Assembly (NCBI GenBank): GCA_030704615.1
Contig: CM060733.1
Span: 57,290,001 to 57,354,000, forward strand
Source of the DNA: Takakia lepidozioides
Taxonomy: Eukaryota > Streptophyta > Takakiopsida > Takakiales > Takakiaceae
Length of the DNA: 64,000 nt
Direction of reading: 5' to 3'
Shown here piece after piece: positions 1 through 12,420 of the stretch. Made by a program: the position numbers and the translations under genes. How positions within the stretch are numbered: position 1 is the first letter of the stretch; each line of letters begins with the position of its first letter. Under the pieces are notes generated by a model, which saw only the letters and a list, made by a program, of their open reading frames with translations, did not search any database and was not told where the DNA came from.

Positions 1-2350
1 CGTGGCTGCCAAGCTTGCCGGTCATCATGCCCCTCCCTCCGACTGCCTCCGCCCACTCCCACTCACCTCTGTCCTTTTTCCTATTTACCTCTTTATTTAT
101 TCTTTCTTCCTATTTACTTATTTATGTATTTTCAGATTATTTTGCTGCAAAAGGACAGGCAAGCCAGCTGGCCGGGTAGGAAAGCGCGCCGTATGGTCAG
201 GTAACGTGTTTGCCGAGCGCTTTGCATGCCACTGTCGGCTCCGGGATTCGAACACACGCCCCCACTCCACCTTTCTGTTACTCGTCACGGTAACCACGGC
301 TCCACCCCGGTTACCCCGCCGCCAGTTCGCCACTCCCCCTCACACATCCCTTCCCCTCTGTCAAAACCCCCTTTGCTGACGTGGATGGATGGCGAAACCG
401 CTCATTCTACTGCGCTCAAATTTACTAGCAGAGGTTAGTTTTGCACGAGTAGATGAATAAACGATGAATGGTTGCTGTCTTCCGACTTATCATTCATCGC
501 AGTCATAACTAACATGGGGTGAATCCCAAAATAGGGATGACAAAGCCACGCTGGCGCAGTCGATGAGACGCACGTGCAGCCTGTCCAAATTTGTCACCGC
601 GCCACAATTTGGGACACCGCGTCTTAAATGTGTCCTGCGAAAAATACAAAAGCCTGCGACGGATGGATGCCTGTCATAATGAGGGATGAGGGATCCATCC
701 GTTCGTCCATCCATCCGGCCGAGCGGTGGGGAGGGACGGCGGCCCTCGGCCGGCGGGGCCCTATCGGACCGGCCTCACGACCCGCGCCTGGTCGGCACCC
801 GGCGGGCCCACCCGGTTGCCGGTCCCCTATATTTACTGGATTTAATAAATGGGCGAGGTGGTATGTAATTAGTTGGAGGATTATCGGCTAAACGTGGCTA
901 AACACGCAGTCAAAAGGGGCGGGGTTGACCGAGCGAAGGGTAATGGTAGGGGGGCAGCAATAAACGGGCAGTAAAGGCGGGCCGCCCGCCTTTAGTGCCA
1001 TCAATGCGGCTGCCAGTCCTTGTCCCCCACTTCGTCTCTCTCGATGCTCGCACTGCTTCGCTGCAATGACTGCGGCAGCGATGTATGCGCTGAGCGCACT
1101 CTCATTCTCGACATTCATGGCTTCAAGTTGTTGTGTTGTCTGTGTACAACTTTAAATTCTTTCCGAGCTTTTGGCGGGTGGGGGAAGAGCTGGGATAATA
1201 AGTTAAATTGGTAGGCCTTGACACACAACAAACGCGGACAGGGAATGTGAAAGGGGGGAGGTAGTTGAACTGAAAAGGTCGAGAAAGGTAAAGAGAAAAG
1301 TTGAAGGGAGGAGGGACAACATCTGCAATAATCACAATCACTCTCCCAACCATCCTGAAATTCTGGAGCCGGACACATGATTGAAACAGACCTGTTTTCT
1401 CCAGCTCGGTTCAGGTGAGGTAGAGCAGCAGTATTTGTTTATGGGGGAAATACAGTCCTGAAGGTTCACATTCCTTTTGCAAAAGTGGAAGTGAGCAGTG
1501 CTGCACTGCAAGCGCTAGGGGCACGGTTTAATGAGCGTACCCTTGGGACAGTCCCTTTTGCTGGTTCCCAAGGAAGGGCAGAGGCTGCATCTCATTTTTG
1601 GGACAGTGCCGCAATCCACACAGTACTTAGTACTGAGATTGACTCTTATATCTGCTACTCTGACCCTCCGCACGTAAAGGCAGAAACTGAAAGCCAAAAG
1701 TTAGTAAACATAAAATACTCCACTGCCTTCTTGTTGCTTTGTTTGGCGGGCGATCCCTTATTGTTCCGCGAGACCAAGCTCGATCGTTCCCAATCATCAA
1801 TGTGGATCGATTCGGTGTAGGCAAGCTGGCCGCCATGGGACCCAAGATAGAAGACCTATCTGTATCTGTAATCATTACTTCTCTCAAGGTCGGTGCACTA
1901 GCCCCTTAGTAAAATACATCCTAGCGGTGAAAACGAGATCTTTTTCACAACCCAAACACGTCTCCTGTAACTGTACAGCGGTCCTGCATTCTCGCCTAAA
2001 CCTCACTATATGTTTTCTAGAGCAGAATAAGCAAAATTTTCAACTCGTGAAGATGATTACATACTTTTAAAAAATATGGTAGAGAAGAGAAGAGAGAGAT
2101 CCTCTGATAGATCCCTGGCAGATCCAATTTGTTGATGGGCAAATTTGAAGGTGGGTTTTTCTTCTTTTCACGGATTTTTGGGCAAGGTAGCCCACAGGAG
2201 AAGTTACTAACTTAACGCAGCATGATAAGGATGAAAGATCCACATACAAATCTCAAGGTAGATTTGAGGCGAAAGTTTGTAAGGAATGGCGAAACTCGTG
2301 GACCCAAAAGGACTAACGGACTGACACGAGGAAGGCTGCCACGTTGATCA
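1..2350. other. No gene recognised upstream of the first dioxygenase
   Basis: I find no supported gene here. The open frames in the first 400 bases are low-complexity and match nothing I know. On the minus strand near 237-258 there is a TTCGAATCCC motif resembling a pol III B box, with no convincing A box or tRNA fold. Bases 690-830 are GC-rich with repeated GGATCCATCC/GTCCATCC units. The last few hundred bases should hold the promoter of the following gene. Confidence 0.5.
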
Positions 2351-2362
2351 GTAGTTGTGTTC

Positions 2363-2369
2363 TATAAAA
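2363..2369 (+). promoter_or_regulatory. Candidate TATA box of dioxygenase gene 1
   Basis: TATAAAA sits about 470 bases upstream of the chosen ATG at 2839. It is followed by a pyrimidine-rich leader (about 2400-2790) typical of plant 5' untranslated regions. The match is visible; its use as a promoter is inferred. Confidence 0.4.
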
Positions 2370-2838
2370 GGAAATGTTAGTACACGCTAGAAGCAGAGCA
2401 CCCCCTTGCATGTATGTCTCTTTGCCCTCCCCCCCTTCCAGAGCGACACACTCTCGCGTTTCTTTATATTAAGCCCTTCTCTACGATAAGCTACAGATCC
2501 TTTTCCGACTAGAAATATCCTGGTTGCGGTCTTTCTTTAGTCTCCCCTCTCTGTTGCTTTATATCTGCTCATCGGTTGGCGCTACAGGAGAGCTTCTCTA
2601 TCTACACGTAGGTGACGTCCGAGGAGTGGGGGAGCCAACACGCAGTCTCTCTGCGTGCTTTTCTCTCTCCCAGGAGTCCTGATTTGGGAGGAATCTCTGC
2701 GATCGTGCTTTCCTTCTCGTTGCTCTCTAGAGTCTCTCTTTCCTCCCGTGAGCTGTAGGGTGTTCAGTTCACTGCCTTCGGTTTCTAGGAGTGTGTGCAG
2801 GTGAACTGATCGTGGGTGATTGTAGGACAGAACTCCAG

Positions 2839-4561
2839 ATGGCAGCCCACCCGTTGGCCTCCCCCCGGCACAATACCACAGATCTAGCGGGAGTTCTGGC
2901 CAATGCCAACTCCACGCTTAGCCTCAACACCGGGCTTCTCTCAGCCCTTATCCAGGGATCTAAGCAGTTACCGGCACAGTTCATTGAAAAGGACCAAGAC
3001 CAGCTCCCAGTGATAGATTCGGAGGAGGACGTACCAGTACTCGACCTCGCTGCGCTGGCATCTGGTGACAAGGAGCGTCAGAGCCTGGTGGCGTCGATTG
3101 CGAAAGCATGCGAGAAGTGGGGATTCTTCCAGGTTGTCAACCACGGTGTAGATCAGGCGCTGATAGATCGATGCGAGGCCGAAGCACACCGAATGTTTGA
3201 CCTTCCGCTTGATGTGAAGGAGAGAGTTCACCGGCCGGCTGGGACGAGCTTCGGGTATGGTGCCAACACCTGGGTCAACCAGAAAGTCATGCACTGGGCA
3301 GAGAGTTTTCACATGCAGTTTCGTCCGACCTCCAACATCCGCGAGATGGCTGCCAAGATGTTTGCCGAAGGGAACCCTGTGCAGTTCAGGTATGTTAGTA
3401 TGCCCATAATGTAGGAAGATAAGAAGAGATTAGAATCCGGAGAGGCTACCGGGTGTATGTCAGGGAAGATGATCTGGACTAAAGTCTGTGATGGTCACGA
3501 AGTGTACATAATGTGAACCTGTAATTTGCTCTGTGATCCTTTCAACTCTTTTGGTGAAGGACGTAGTTCATGGGATCACTACCCAGCCGGATTCTTCAGT
3601 AGGCCCTAGCATCTGGAGTTTTTCCGCATTATCTTGTATGGTTTCACCCGTTTGATGAATTTGTTTTGAACTGTTTGTGTCTCCAGTTCGGCAATTGAAG
3701 AGTATATGGCTGCTGTGGAGAAGCTCGGATGTCAGCTGCTGGAGCTTCTCACTGAGGGCTTGGGTCTGAGTCCAACTCGCTTCAGTCATTACCTGGAGAA
3801 GGAAAGAATGATGTCTATGCGCTTCAACCTCTATCCGCCATGCCCAGAGCCATCCCTTGCAATAGGGTTGCGAGCGCACACCGACCCCCATCTTTTGACT
3901 ATCTTGCACCAAGACGCAGTAGCCGGGCTTCAAGTGCAGATTGGTGACAAGTGGATCACCGTTAAACCTCGGCCTGACTGCTTTGTTGTCAACGTTGGCG
4001 ACCTCTTCCAGGTGCAGATCGTTTCCGTCGTGAAGGCTTACAGTCTAGTTGGCTGTCTCTAGACAATACTAGACTTTGTAAAGCCGTGATCCAAGTTGTG
4101 GATCACTGTTTTGTTTCATTTATAATGCATGACCGCTCAACAAGTTATGTATGGACGTACACTAATGAGCTCGAACACTATGTACACTGAAGAACTGTGA
4201 GTGGAACTTCGAAACCGAACAGAGCGATAGCTCAATTTCTTTGCTTGTGCATCTATTGTCTAATCAATTTCTCGCTATGTGGCAGGTCCTGAGCAACCGA
4301 AGATACACGAGCGTGAACCATCGTGCAGTCGTTAATAGCGAGTCGAAGCGTTTATCATTGGCATGCTTTCTCAATCCTCCACTAAGTGCGACGGTTGTGG
4401 CGCCTCCTGAGCTCGTAACTGCAGATTTTCCTCAGGTCTACCGCCCTTTTACGTGGCTGGAGTACCTTAAAAATGCATACTTGTATCACCCAGCAACCGG
4501 TAGCGAACGCCACGAGCGATTTTACATCGGCGCGCCTCTTGTCGCACCTACGGGACAGTAG
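2839..4561 (+). CDS. Gibberellin-oxidase-like 2-oxoglutarate/Fe(II) dioxygenase, copy 1
   Basis: Three exons: 2839-3389, 3687-4011 and 4286-4561, all GT-AG, giving about 383 residues. Exon 1 holds the DIOX_N domain, with VPVLDLAALASGD and CEKWGFFQVVNHGVD. Exon 2 holds the NLYPPCPEPSLAIG block, the iron-binding HTD in LRAHTDPHLLTILHQD, and GLQVQIG. Exon 3 supplies the third iron ligand in SVNHRAVVNS and the 2-oxoglutarate-binding RLS. All catalytic residues are present. LTILHQD and the YPPC block are those of the GA20ox/GA3ox/GA2ox group, soluble enzymes that hydroxylate gibberellins or precursors. The exact substrate cannot be read from sequence, and other DOXC oxidases remain possible. The ATG at 2839 is chosen because the in-frame codon further upstream (2791) is GTG and the protein then starts like the second copy. 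Its sister gene lies at 41184-42921. Confidence 0.88.
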
Positions 4562-7500
4562 TTCCCTTCGACTCGGCTGAAGATACCTAATCTTTGGGTT
4601 CATTATACTCCTGAAACAAGCTGCCGGCCTGATGCGAACCTATGAAGGTCCAAGTACAGTAAGTAAGGCCCATTAGGGGTGAGGGCCTTGCCCTAACAGG
4701 CAGTACACTTTCTCAATACTACTATATACCAAGACCATCTTCTAGCAGCTCGGGATCAAGTACCCTTCACTGAATCCCTTGATAAACGCATCATTATCAA
4801 CTTCAAGGATTACCCATGATGTTATGCGCTTTTGGAGATTTGCATACCGAGACCTTTGTACAGGACGATAGAGTAGTGTTTAGATGCAGTGACTGAAAAC
4901 AAAGGTATTCATGACGGTTTAGTGAAGATCCAGGTTGCGGAGGGAATCGTACGGAACCATCTTCATGTTTTGGGATGTCGAAAGGAGTTCAGAGATTTGT
5001 ACAAGTTAGTACAGAGTTGAGGAGTTCTGGACAGGCAGCGTGGGTTAAATCAGTAAAAAATCTGTAAATTATAAGAGTGTTGCTTGCGGATGAAGGGTAG
5101 GAAGTGGTTGCTTCCAACCTCACTTCCATGAGTATTTGAATAAATTTCCCCTTTAGACGTCCGCTCATCGGTTGTCACCTTGCTGGCGATATCTGTCTAG
5201 AAATTTTGTTGAACAATCAGATAATGTCACAGCGCAAGCTGGTATGCCTCGAGGTTGGATCGTGGATCGTAGTTGACAAGTTTCAAGTGTTTTCCAAATT
5301 CGAAGGAACCAACGGAGATGTTGTAGTAGTCAGCCAGCTTGCTACCAAAAACTCCTTTTCAGGTTGGAACTTACAAACCCAAAACTAGTCGACGAGGAAA
5401 CAGACGATGGTGAAAAAACGTTCTAAGCAAGCAACAGTTTTACATGATCTGTACGTAAGCTGCTATGAGATCGAAATGCCAAAGAAGCCGAATGTGTGTT
5501 CATGATGGAAGAGTTGAAAAGTATGATTGCTCTGGAGTTCTTACAACAAGGTTCCGAATTGCTACCACACAGACCGGCGGGTCCCACACGAGTAGCTAGA
5601 ATATGAAGCCAATGCAACAGTTTTGTAACGTATACAGCAGCTTTCTTGTTTGAACTGCGAGCCTGGGACTCTCCTGAGGTTGGGAAGACCCCGCGGCCAG
5701 ATCCCCGCCACATTCTGTTTCTTCTCACTCCTGGACTGTTTGTCCCATACGGCCCCAGCACCCCCGACTGGTCGATAATCATCTTGGCTTTCATCCACTC
5801 CTGCATGCAGCGCGAGCTTCGTGTGCTCTCTGCCGTGGCTTTTTCTTGTCCCAGAAATGAACAATGGGTCCCATCCCAAGAAATTTTCGTGGGTCACTTC
5901 ATTCTTTGCTGGGCCTGCAGAGTGTCTCAAAATGACAGTCTGTCTGAAAATTCTCTCATTAAATGAGGACTTCCGAGGTCATTTCAGCCTTTGGTTGAGT
6001 GTGTGCAGATGGTTTTAAAGACCGTGTGCTCTCCAATGAAGATACTATAGGAACCCAACAAACAGCTTTCCCATGTGCCTGTGTGGAGCGCTCCTGGGGT
6101 CCCGCCATGGAGTTTCCTTCCTCTCTCTCAAGGGCAGCGACCCGACTCTGTCCCTATCCCAAGGGGGCAGATCTCAGTGGAATTTGACCGATTCCTTCCA
6201 CGCTCCTCGAAATAAAGTCTCCACAGCACATGCTGTGGAATTGGACTCTGCAAGTTTCTATTACTTAACATTCGGGATCTGCTGGTACCTTTTAAAGATT
6301 TCCCCCAAGGAAGCGTATTCTGTGGGAAAACGGAAGTCGAACTCATGCAGAAACCCCTCAAGATTGAGTCTTTGCGATGCACTAGGTATTCTATTGGAAA
6401 AAATTTAATGGGCCATTCTCAACAAATCGAACAGGGATTTTGTTTTGAAGCACGTCAGTGTTTACTTTGAGCGCACCAATTGAAGCGAAGTAAGAAAGTA
6501 CCAACTGGTACATTCCTGCATGCCCGTGCTTCCCTGGCCCCAAAAATTCCAGGGAAGGCCACAGGGTGAGGGAGAAACCCAAGGGCTTGGAGTGGGCACG
6601 ACAGATGGGCCACGCAGAAATCGAGTTTGCCACTTGCCACTGCAGTCCCAACTCTCTCAGGGCTAATAAATAAGTTTTCATTCATTTGGAAAGTTCCCAA
6701 GAGCTATCATGCACTTGTAAGTAGGTAGTTAGTTGGCTACATACATCTGTCGAATTCTCCCAGAAGAAATCCCTTCAATCCCCTTTACTGACCACTGTTG
6801 CTGTCTGCCCAATGGTTGCTGTCCAGTTTCATACAGCAGCAATTGGGTGCTGTCTCTGACCTATTTATTGACTTCTTGGGACACGCAGTCTTTCATGCGT
6901 GGATCTGACCCACTTCCAGAGGTAGCATTCAATATATTACTTATGATGTTGCGATTGATGGCTGCACTTACAAGACAGCATGTATAAAACTTTCATGCCG
7001 CTCTGCAGACCGTAGGCAGACTAAGATTCTCCCACTGTAAGCTGCAAGTTTTGGAGTTTCTCACATGACGCTCATCAACTCCCAGCACTTCTTGTATCAA
7101 TGTGGGCTTGAGTGCGCAAGCGGCTCAGCTCCTGTGTCCCAGCAGCTCTCAAGTGCAAGGGGGAATATGCCTGCAGCATTCAGTGATCAGTACTCTCTGC
7201 AGTGGTGCAACCTTTGAAAAGGATTCAGCAAACAAACAAACAACCGCCAAATATTTTAGTTCGGAACTTAGCCAGGTTTTTCTTGTCTGATTTGGTAACT
7301 GGTTGAACATCCCAATGCATACACCAATGTCCGTCGGATCATGCCAGATAAACTTTTCCTCCGACTCCTTTTCTTCGCTGCCTTTTGCTTTCCTCCAGTT
7401 TTATAATGGGTGTCGCTCCTGTCTACAGCTTGGATGGGAGGTTGACTGATGCAACAGTCTTCCAGATACAATCAACAAACCGCAAAATAGTGGGCAGCTT

Positions 7501-10142
7501 TGCACATCTTCCAAGAAGAAGAAGAGATTATTGACGCAACCTATCATGATTCTTAGGGCCCACCTCCTCCAACTACTCTTTACGCCATTGCCCACCAGTA
7601 TGTGCGGCGCATCTCTACCCCCTTTCTCTCAAACCAAAAAAAGACCCCTAAACGTTAGAACATCCTAGTGGACTTGCTTGCCTAAGCGTGATCCAATTTG
7701 CTCGCATCCAAAGCCTAGTCAAGCGGAAAAACAAGCCAGCATTTCAACTGCTCAAGCAACAGTTTCTTCCAGTCCAGCTCTCAGTACTACCATTGCTGAT
7801 CAAGCTCTTTTTTTCCCTATATCATTGAAGCTCTTTCTCTGAATCCTAAGTAAATTACTGTAATCGACTACAGCTGACAACTCAGATTTGAAGCCCAGGA
7901 AGCAAAAAGGAAGGAAAAACAAGAGTGTAGTGTACGGTAGTGGAGTCAACTGGGGTCAGAGAAGGGAAGCTTTTGCTCAGCCCGGAGGCCTGCCAAAGGC
8001 ACCGACTTGCGACGGAACGGACGAACGGTACTGGCAGCGCTCGTTCGTTGCGATCATTGCGCTGCCGTCCGACCCCCTCTGTCCCTGTCCCCTCCGCCCC
8101 CCGACTGTCCCGTCTGTCCCGACTGTCCCTGTCCCTCTGCCGTGCCTGGGCGGTTACATAACGTATGTTACGTACCCTCCCTCCCTCTACGTACTATATT
8201 CCACCCGTATCAACAGTATACGTCGGCAGAGGATACGAAGGAGGGATGAATGATGGACGAATATCGTGTGGGTGAGAGGATTCCGATTCCGTGACTCTGA
8301 CGAAAGGACATCGTACATGCAATTGCATACTAGCACGTATCTTATCGTATAGATGACGCGTATTTGGACGTCTGGGGGGCCACTGGCAGCCGTTACGAAA
8401 CGTGGAACGGCAGGATCGGGTCGGTTCGGGCCGGGCCAGTTGGTGGGGAACCGTTTGCCTTGCTGATACTTATATAGTCCTTTCCGGCCGAAACATCATG
8501 GGATATATATGATGTGGTCGCACCCGGGGCTTTCCCTTTAAACATATATATGTATGTGGTTGGAGTGGGATCGATGGGATCGGGTGGTTCAATGAAGCCC
8601 GTTGCTTGTGGGATTATAGGCGGTTCGATCGCACTTTTTATGGGAGTGGTGGCAAGTCGGGAGAGGGTGCTTTGCCGGTCGAGAAGTCCGCAAATTTTGA
8701 ATTGAGGGAGACAGATAGGGAGACAAAGGTGAGTGACTCATCCGGTAGCTGGATGATACTATACCAGACAATGTGGGACGGGATGATATGGAATAGTTGT
8801 GTGCGGCTACAAGCTTAGGGTCGTGCAACTTTGTACAGTTCACGGATATTCAGATGGGTTTTTTCGTTCGTCGTAAGGTTTATAGATTCGAATTTCAAAA
8901 ATATATCACATAGTCGGTCTCTTCTGTGAATCATACAAAAGATGACCTCTGGAATCCATGTTGGGAAATTATCCACGATATATCTATTATATTGTGACAA
9001 TACATTTTATGATAGACTCGCGGGCCTGATGATTGGCATGAGGGCACGAACATTTCAAAATCAAAACTATAAAACATTTAATATGCAACCGTATTCGACT
9101 TGCTTTTGATGTCAATCAAAAAACAGTTCATAAATATTATTATAATATTCAAAACTTTTTGAATATGCAGAATATTATGTTTCGACTGGACAATGTTGCA
9201 ACTTTCAGTGAGATTGTATGTACGTATGTACAAACGAAAACGTTTCTTTATCCACAATTGGGTAGCATCTGAAATATGGCCAAGTTGGATGTCACTATTG
9301 CCACTGACCCAACAAAGAAAAGTCTTTGGGTCAGTGGTCTTCTAGTAATGTCTTGGGCTTTTCAGTTCTTAGTAGGGAGGTTTCGCAGTTAAGCATTTTA
9401 GAGCTTCCCAACAGAAAGCAACAGCTCCTTCTACAATGACAGTGCCATCATAATTTACGTTTGCTTTGGTGGGAGTCAATTTGTTTTTCTTCTGTTTTTA
9501 AAAAAAAACTGTTTTCCTTGTTATGCTACAGACTTTTAACTGATTTAATTTTCTTTCAACCAATGATAACTGTAACTCTACTTTCAGGCTGGGGCTCTGC
9601 CTCCATGGCTCAGAAAGGGGGGTTTATTTTTTCCCCTGAAGGCCCAGCCTTTGCTGGGGCTGGTGTTATTATTACAAAAAAACTGTAATGTATTCTTTGA
9701 TATTACCGATTTTAAAATTAAATAATTAAAAATCATGATTGTTTTTCTATATTACAGTATTATAGTGCAGCGAATGACAGTACTTATAGATTATGATCAT
9801 TTGTAGGATTGCAACTTTGGAGAAGGCGGGCAGGCTGGCAGGTTGGCCACCTCAAAACTGATTTTTGTTTTGTAGAGAACTCTCAAACTCAGAAAACAAG
9901 TGATATTACAATGTCACTCGGTCATATCTCTTAATTGATATTTGTGAGAGAATTAGCCTGAAAAACAGAGTAGACAACAGATAACAACATTATATCAAAG
10001 ACCATACATTACTTTGTCTCTTGTCTCTTCAGTTGACATGCTCAATCAGCTTTTCCATTCAAACAGACAGTTGAGCAAATCGACATCTTGCAACCAGGGG
10101 TGACGTGAACCCACTCCTCAAATTCTAAACTCAAACCAGAAT
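4562..10142. other. Intergenic region, no gene recognised
   Basis: No exon or domain could be supported; the open frames are short and unrelated to known proteins. Bases 9301-9337 form a 12-bp inverted repeat (CCACTGACCCAA / TTGGGTCAGTGG). Around 9590-9690 there is a G/C-rich segment with GGGGCTGG-type repeats that could be a transposon scrap. Bases 10143-10146 (ATAT) abut the end of retrotransposon X. Confidence 0.5.
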
Positions 10143-10146
10143 ATAT

Positions 10147-10559
10147 TGTCGTGCACCTAAGCATCGTGCCACAACATACATCGCTGTCCACCACACAATC
10201 TAAGCACATAATCCTAGAAAGCTATACCACAATGAATCCACTCAATCACATAAACTAAGTCAAGCCAAGGGCACCCTTGCTAAGGGAATCCACCCTACAA
10301 AGCCCTCACCACACTCCCTCTCAATACCTAGAGCTATGGAGGTGAGAGAGCCTCATGGAGGCTCAACTACAAGAAGATGAGCCTCCTCCATCCTCACAAG
10401 GGGAAAACCTATTCCCATGTCCCAAGTGAGGCTCGCCACCTCACTTGGCATGCGAGACCAAATGAAGTCCCAACACACAAAATATAAATATAAATATCTA
10501 AAATGTCATAGTTAACTAGAAGTAGGTAATTCTAGATAACCATGACTAAAACCATGACA
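10147..10559 (-). repeat. 3' terminal repeat of element X
   Basis: 413 bases with termini TGTC...GACA. It contains the stem-loop GGAGGCTCA/TGAGCCTCC (10357-10365 and 10378-10386) with a 12-nt loop, also found in the repeat of element Y. It is followed on the plus strand by GC and then a second copy (10562 to about 10600) of its own first 39 bases, making the junction palindrome GACAGCTGTC at 10556-10565. Confidence 0.75.
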
Positions 10560-10561
10560 GC

Positions 10562-10602
10562 TGTCGTGCACCTAAGCATCGTGCCACAATATACATCGCT
10601 TG
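10562..10602 (-). repeat. Inner copy of the outer terminal segment of element X
   Basis: About 39 bases nearly identical to 10147-10186 (TGTCGTGCACCTAAGCATCG...), lying just inside the terminal repeat and separated from it by GC. It stands where a polypurine tract would be expected but is not purine-rich. The same arrangement with a longer segment occurs in element Y. Confidence 0.65.
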
Positions 10603-10786
10603 GTCATCAATCGCCGAAGTCCCAATATCTGAAGACATTAGATCAAGAGGTCGGGTGCAAAAGTAGCCCCATCGTTACTCGCTTTCCTGTAATCCATGGC
10701 TTCAATTGGGTGTCCATGGCATTGAACTCCCGTTAGCTAGACCTTGGATCACTTGTCAACCTCACCATTGTCATGCCCCACTACCT

Positions 10787-10930
10787 CTATCCAAGGCATC
10801 GTGGACACAAACATTCTCCACTAGAAACCTCATCAAGTGGCGGTGTCAAGCATCCCATGTGCCACCCCCTTGAGCATTTGTCACACACCAACATGGTCGC
10901 GACACCACCAGCATGCCCACATAGCATGCA
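10787..10930 (-). CDS. PHD finger at the C-terminus of element X pol
   Basis: The last ~47 residues of the frame 10787-11275 carry a C4HC3 array: CMLCG, CDKC, GWHMGC and CPRC. This is a PHD-type zinc finger, a class that usually reads histone H3 tails. It stands where chromoviruses have a chromodomain. The Trp normally two residues before the last CxxC (DWLCPHC in element Y) is Cys here (GECLCPRC). A histone-reading role in target choice is inferred, not shown. Confidence 0.8.
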   Translation of the reverse strand, partial: CMLCGHAGGVATMLVCDKCSRGWHMGCLTPPLDEVSSGECLCPRCLG

Positions 10931-12420
10931 ACGCAACCCTGCAGGTACCACTACAAGGTTGGGATCTATCATCCCATCCACATGTGGAAGGTGACATGAC
11001 GCACAATTGCACACATTGTCCTTCCATACCATGCCATCTCGACCCTCCAGAATCAACACTCCTGAAGGCAACACCTCCCGGACCCTTAGAATCACACGAT
11101 CTGCTGTGACATCCAAGGTCGTAGGCGCTATCTGCTGCAGATACACATAGTCCCCAGGATGGAAACGCCGAAGGTGCCGATATCCCCCTCCATGTATAGT
11201 GGCGTACCTCAATGTGTCTCGGTGTTGGGCAATAGCAAGGTTCTCAAAAGCCATAGGCATGACTCTCTTGAACACCTCTGCCTGCTGGGCATATGCTTAT
11301 GTCCATACATCCGGATCATCAAGGTTGAAGACTGCTACAGTCTCCATGCAAATAGATGCAGACAAATCTGGCTCTCGGCCAAAGAGAAAGAAATAAGGCG
11401 AGAATGAGGCAAGTGATGTTTGCTTGCTAAACCTGTAGCCCATGGCCAACCAATGTAGCTGAAGATCCCGATCTCCCAAGTGTCCATTCTGCAAACCATA
11501 CTTGCACAAGCCTCGTTTGACTGTTTGCACAACCCTCTCGGCCAAGCCATCAGCCTCGGGATGATCCCGAGAAGTAGTGCGGTGATCTATCAAGGCTTGC
11601 TCACACAAAACCTGAAACTCCCCCAATAACTCTCTCCCCTGGTCCGTGAGTACCTCGGCTGGAGCACCAAATTGACTAAGCACTCGATCTAAGAATGCCT
11701 ACGCAGCCCCCTCACTTGCCTTATCAGGCAATGCCACTAGTTCAATCCATTTGGAGAAATGTTCCACCATCACCAGCACATACTTGTTATGGCGAATCGT
11801 CAGTGGGAATGGGCCTGCAAAGTCAAGACTCCAACGATAGCCCAAACCCATAATGGGTAAATGATGCAATTGTGGCGTAGGTGCATTAAAAGAAGTCCGT
11901 ACTCTATCACACACCATGCACCTTGCCACTAACTGTTGCACATCCGTGTGCATGCCCTGCCACCAGTACTGTCCTTGCAACAAACTATGAGTGCGTCGCA
12001 CCCCAAAATGTCCCAACTCCTCATGGGCATGACGTACCAATCGCGCTCGTTGTGTTGGATGAGGCACAATCCTCACTTGTCCACCCTCCCATATTCGGAG
12101 TAGGTGAGTCCTCTCCCACTTGAACCTCTTGGCTCGTTGTAGGATCCGATCTCTCTCCTTAGCAGTCACACTGGCTGCTGTCTCTCCAGTACGAAGGTAG
12201 GCCAACACTGCTGCATCTTCATGTACATCCTTAGCACCACCAAGCTCCTCACTGATCTCTGGATCGTCATGCACACTATCTCTATGACCAATCATATGGG
12301 ATGGACCAGCTTGAGCTCTCATTGCTAGAATGCGTAAAAAAACAGACGTGTGCCATCCTGGCACCATCTCCTCATCCATCTCACCATGCCAACGAGCTCT
12401 TGTATCATCAAGCTCACTTG
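10931..12420 (-). pseudogene. Integrase of element X (frameshifted)
   Basis: Three overlapping frames (11699-12517, 11297-11683, 10787-11275) give a Ty3-type integrase. The HHCC zinc module shows HEELGHFGVRRTH and CMVC. The catalytic core shows D in DFAGP, D in LTDQGRE and E in HPEADGLAERVVQ, so the DDE triad is intact in sequence. A GPY/F-like C-terminal module follows (HPGDYVYLQ ... LRVREVLPSG) and leads into the PHD finger. The core is split by a frame change near 11690, so this copy could not make one polyprotein as read. Confidence 0.85.

Noticed and set aside
237-258. tRNA or SINE suggested by TTCGAATCCC
   Set aside because: No cloverleaf, no A box at proper spacing and no acceptor stem could be drawn.
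9301-9337. Hairpin as a terminator
   Set aside because: Rho-independent-style terminators are not used in plant nuclear genes; it is a short isolated inverted repeat.
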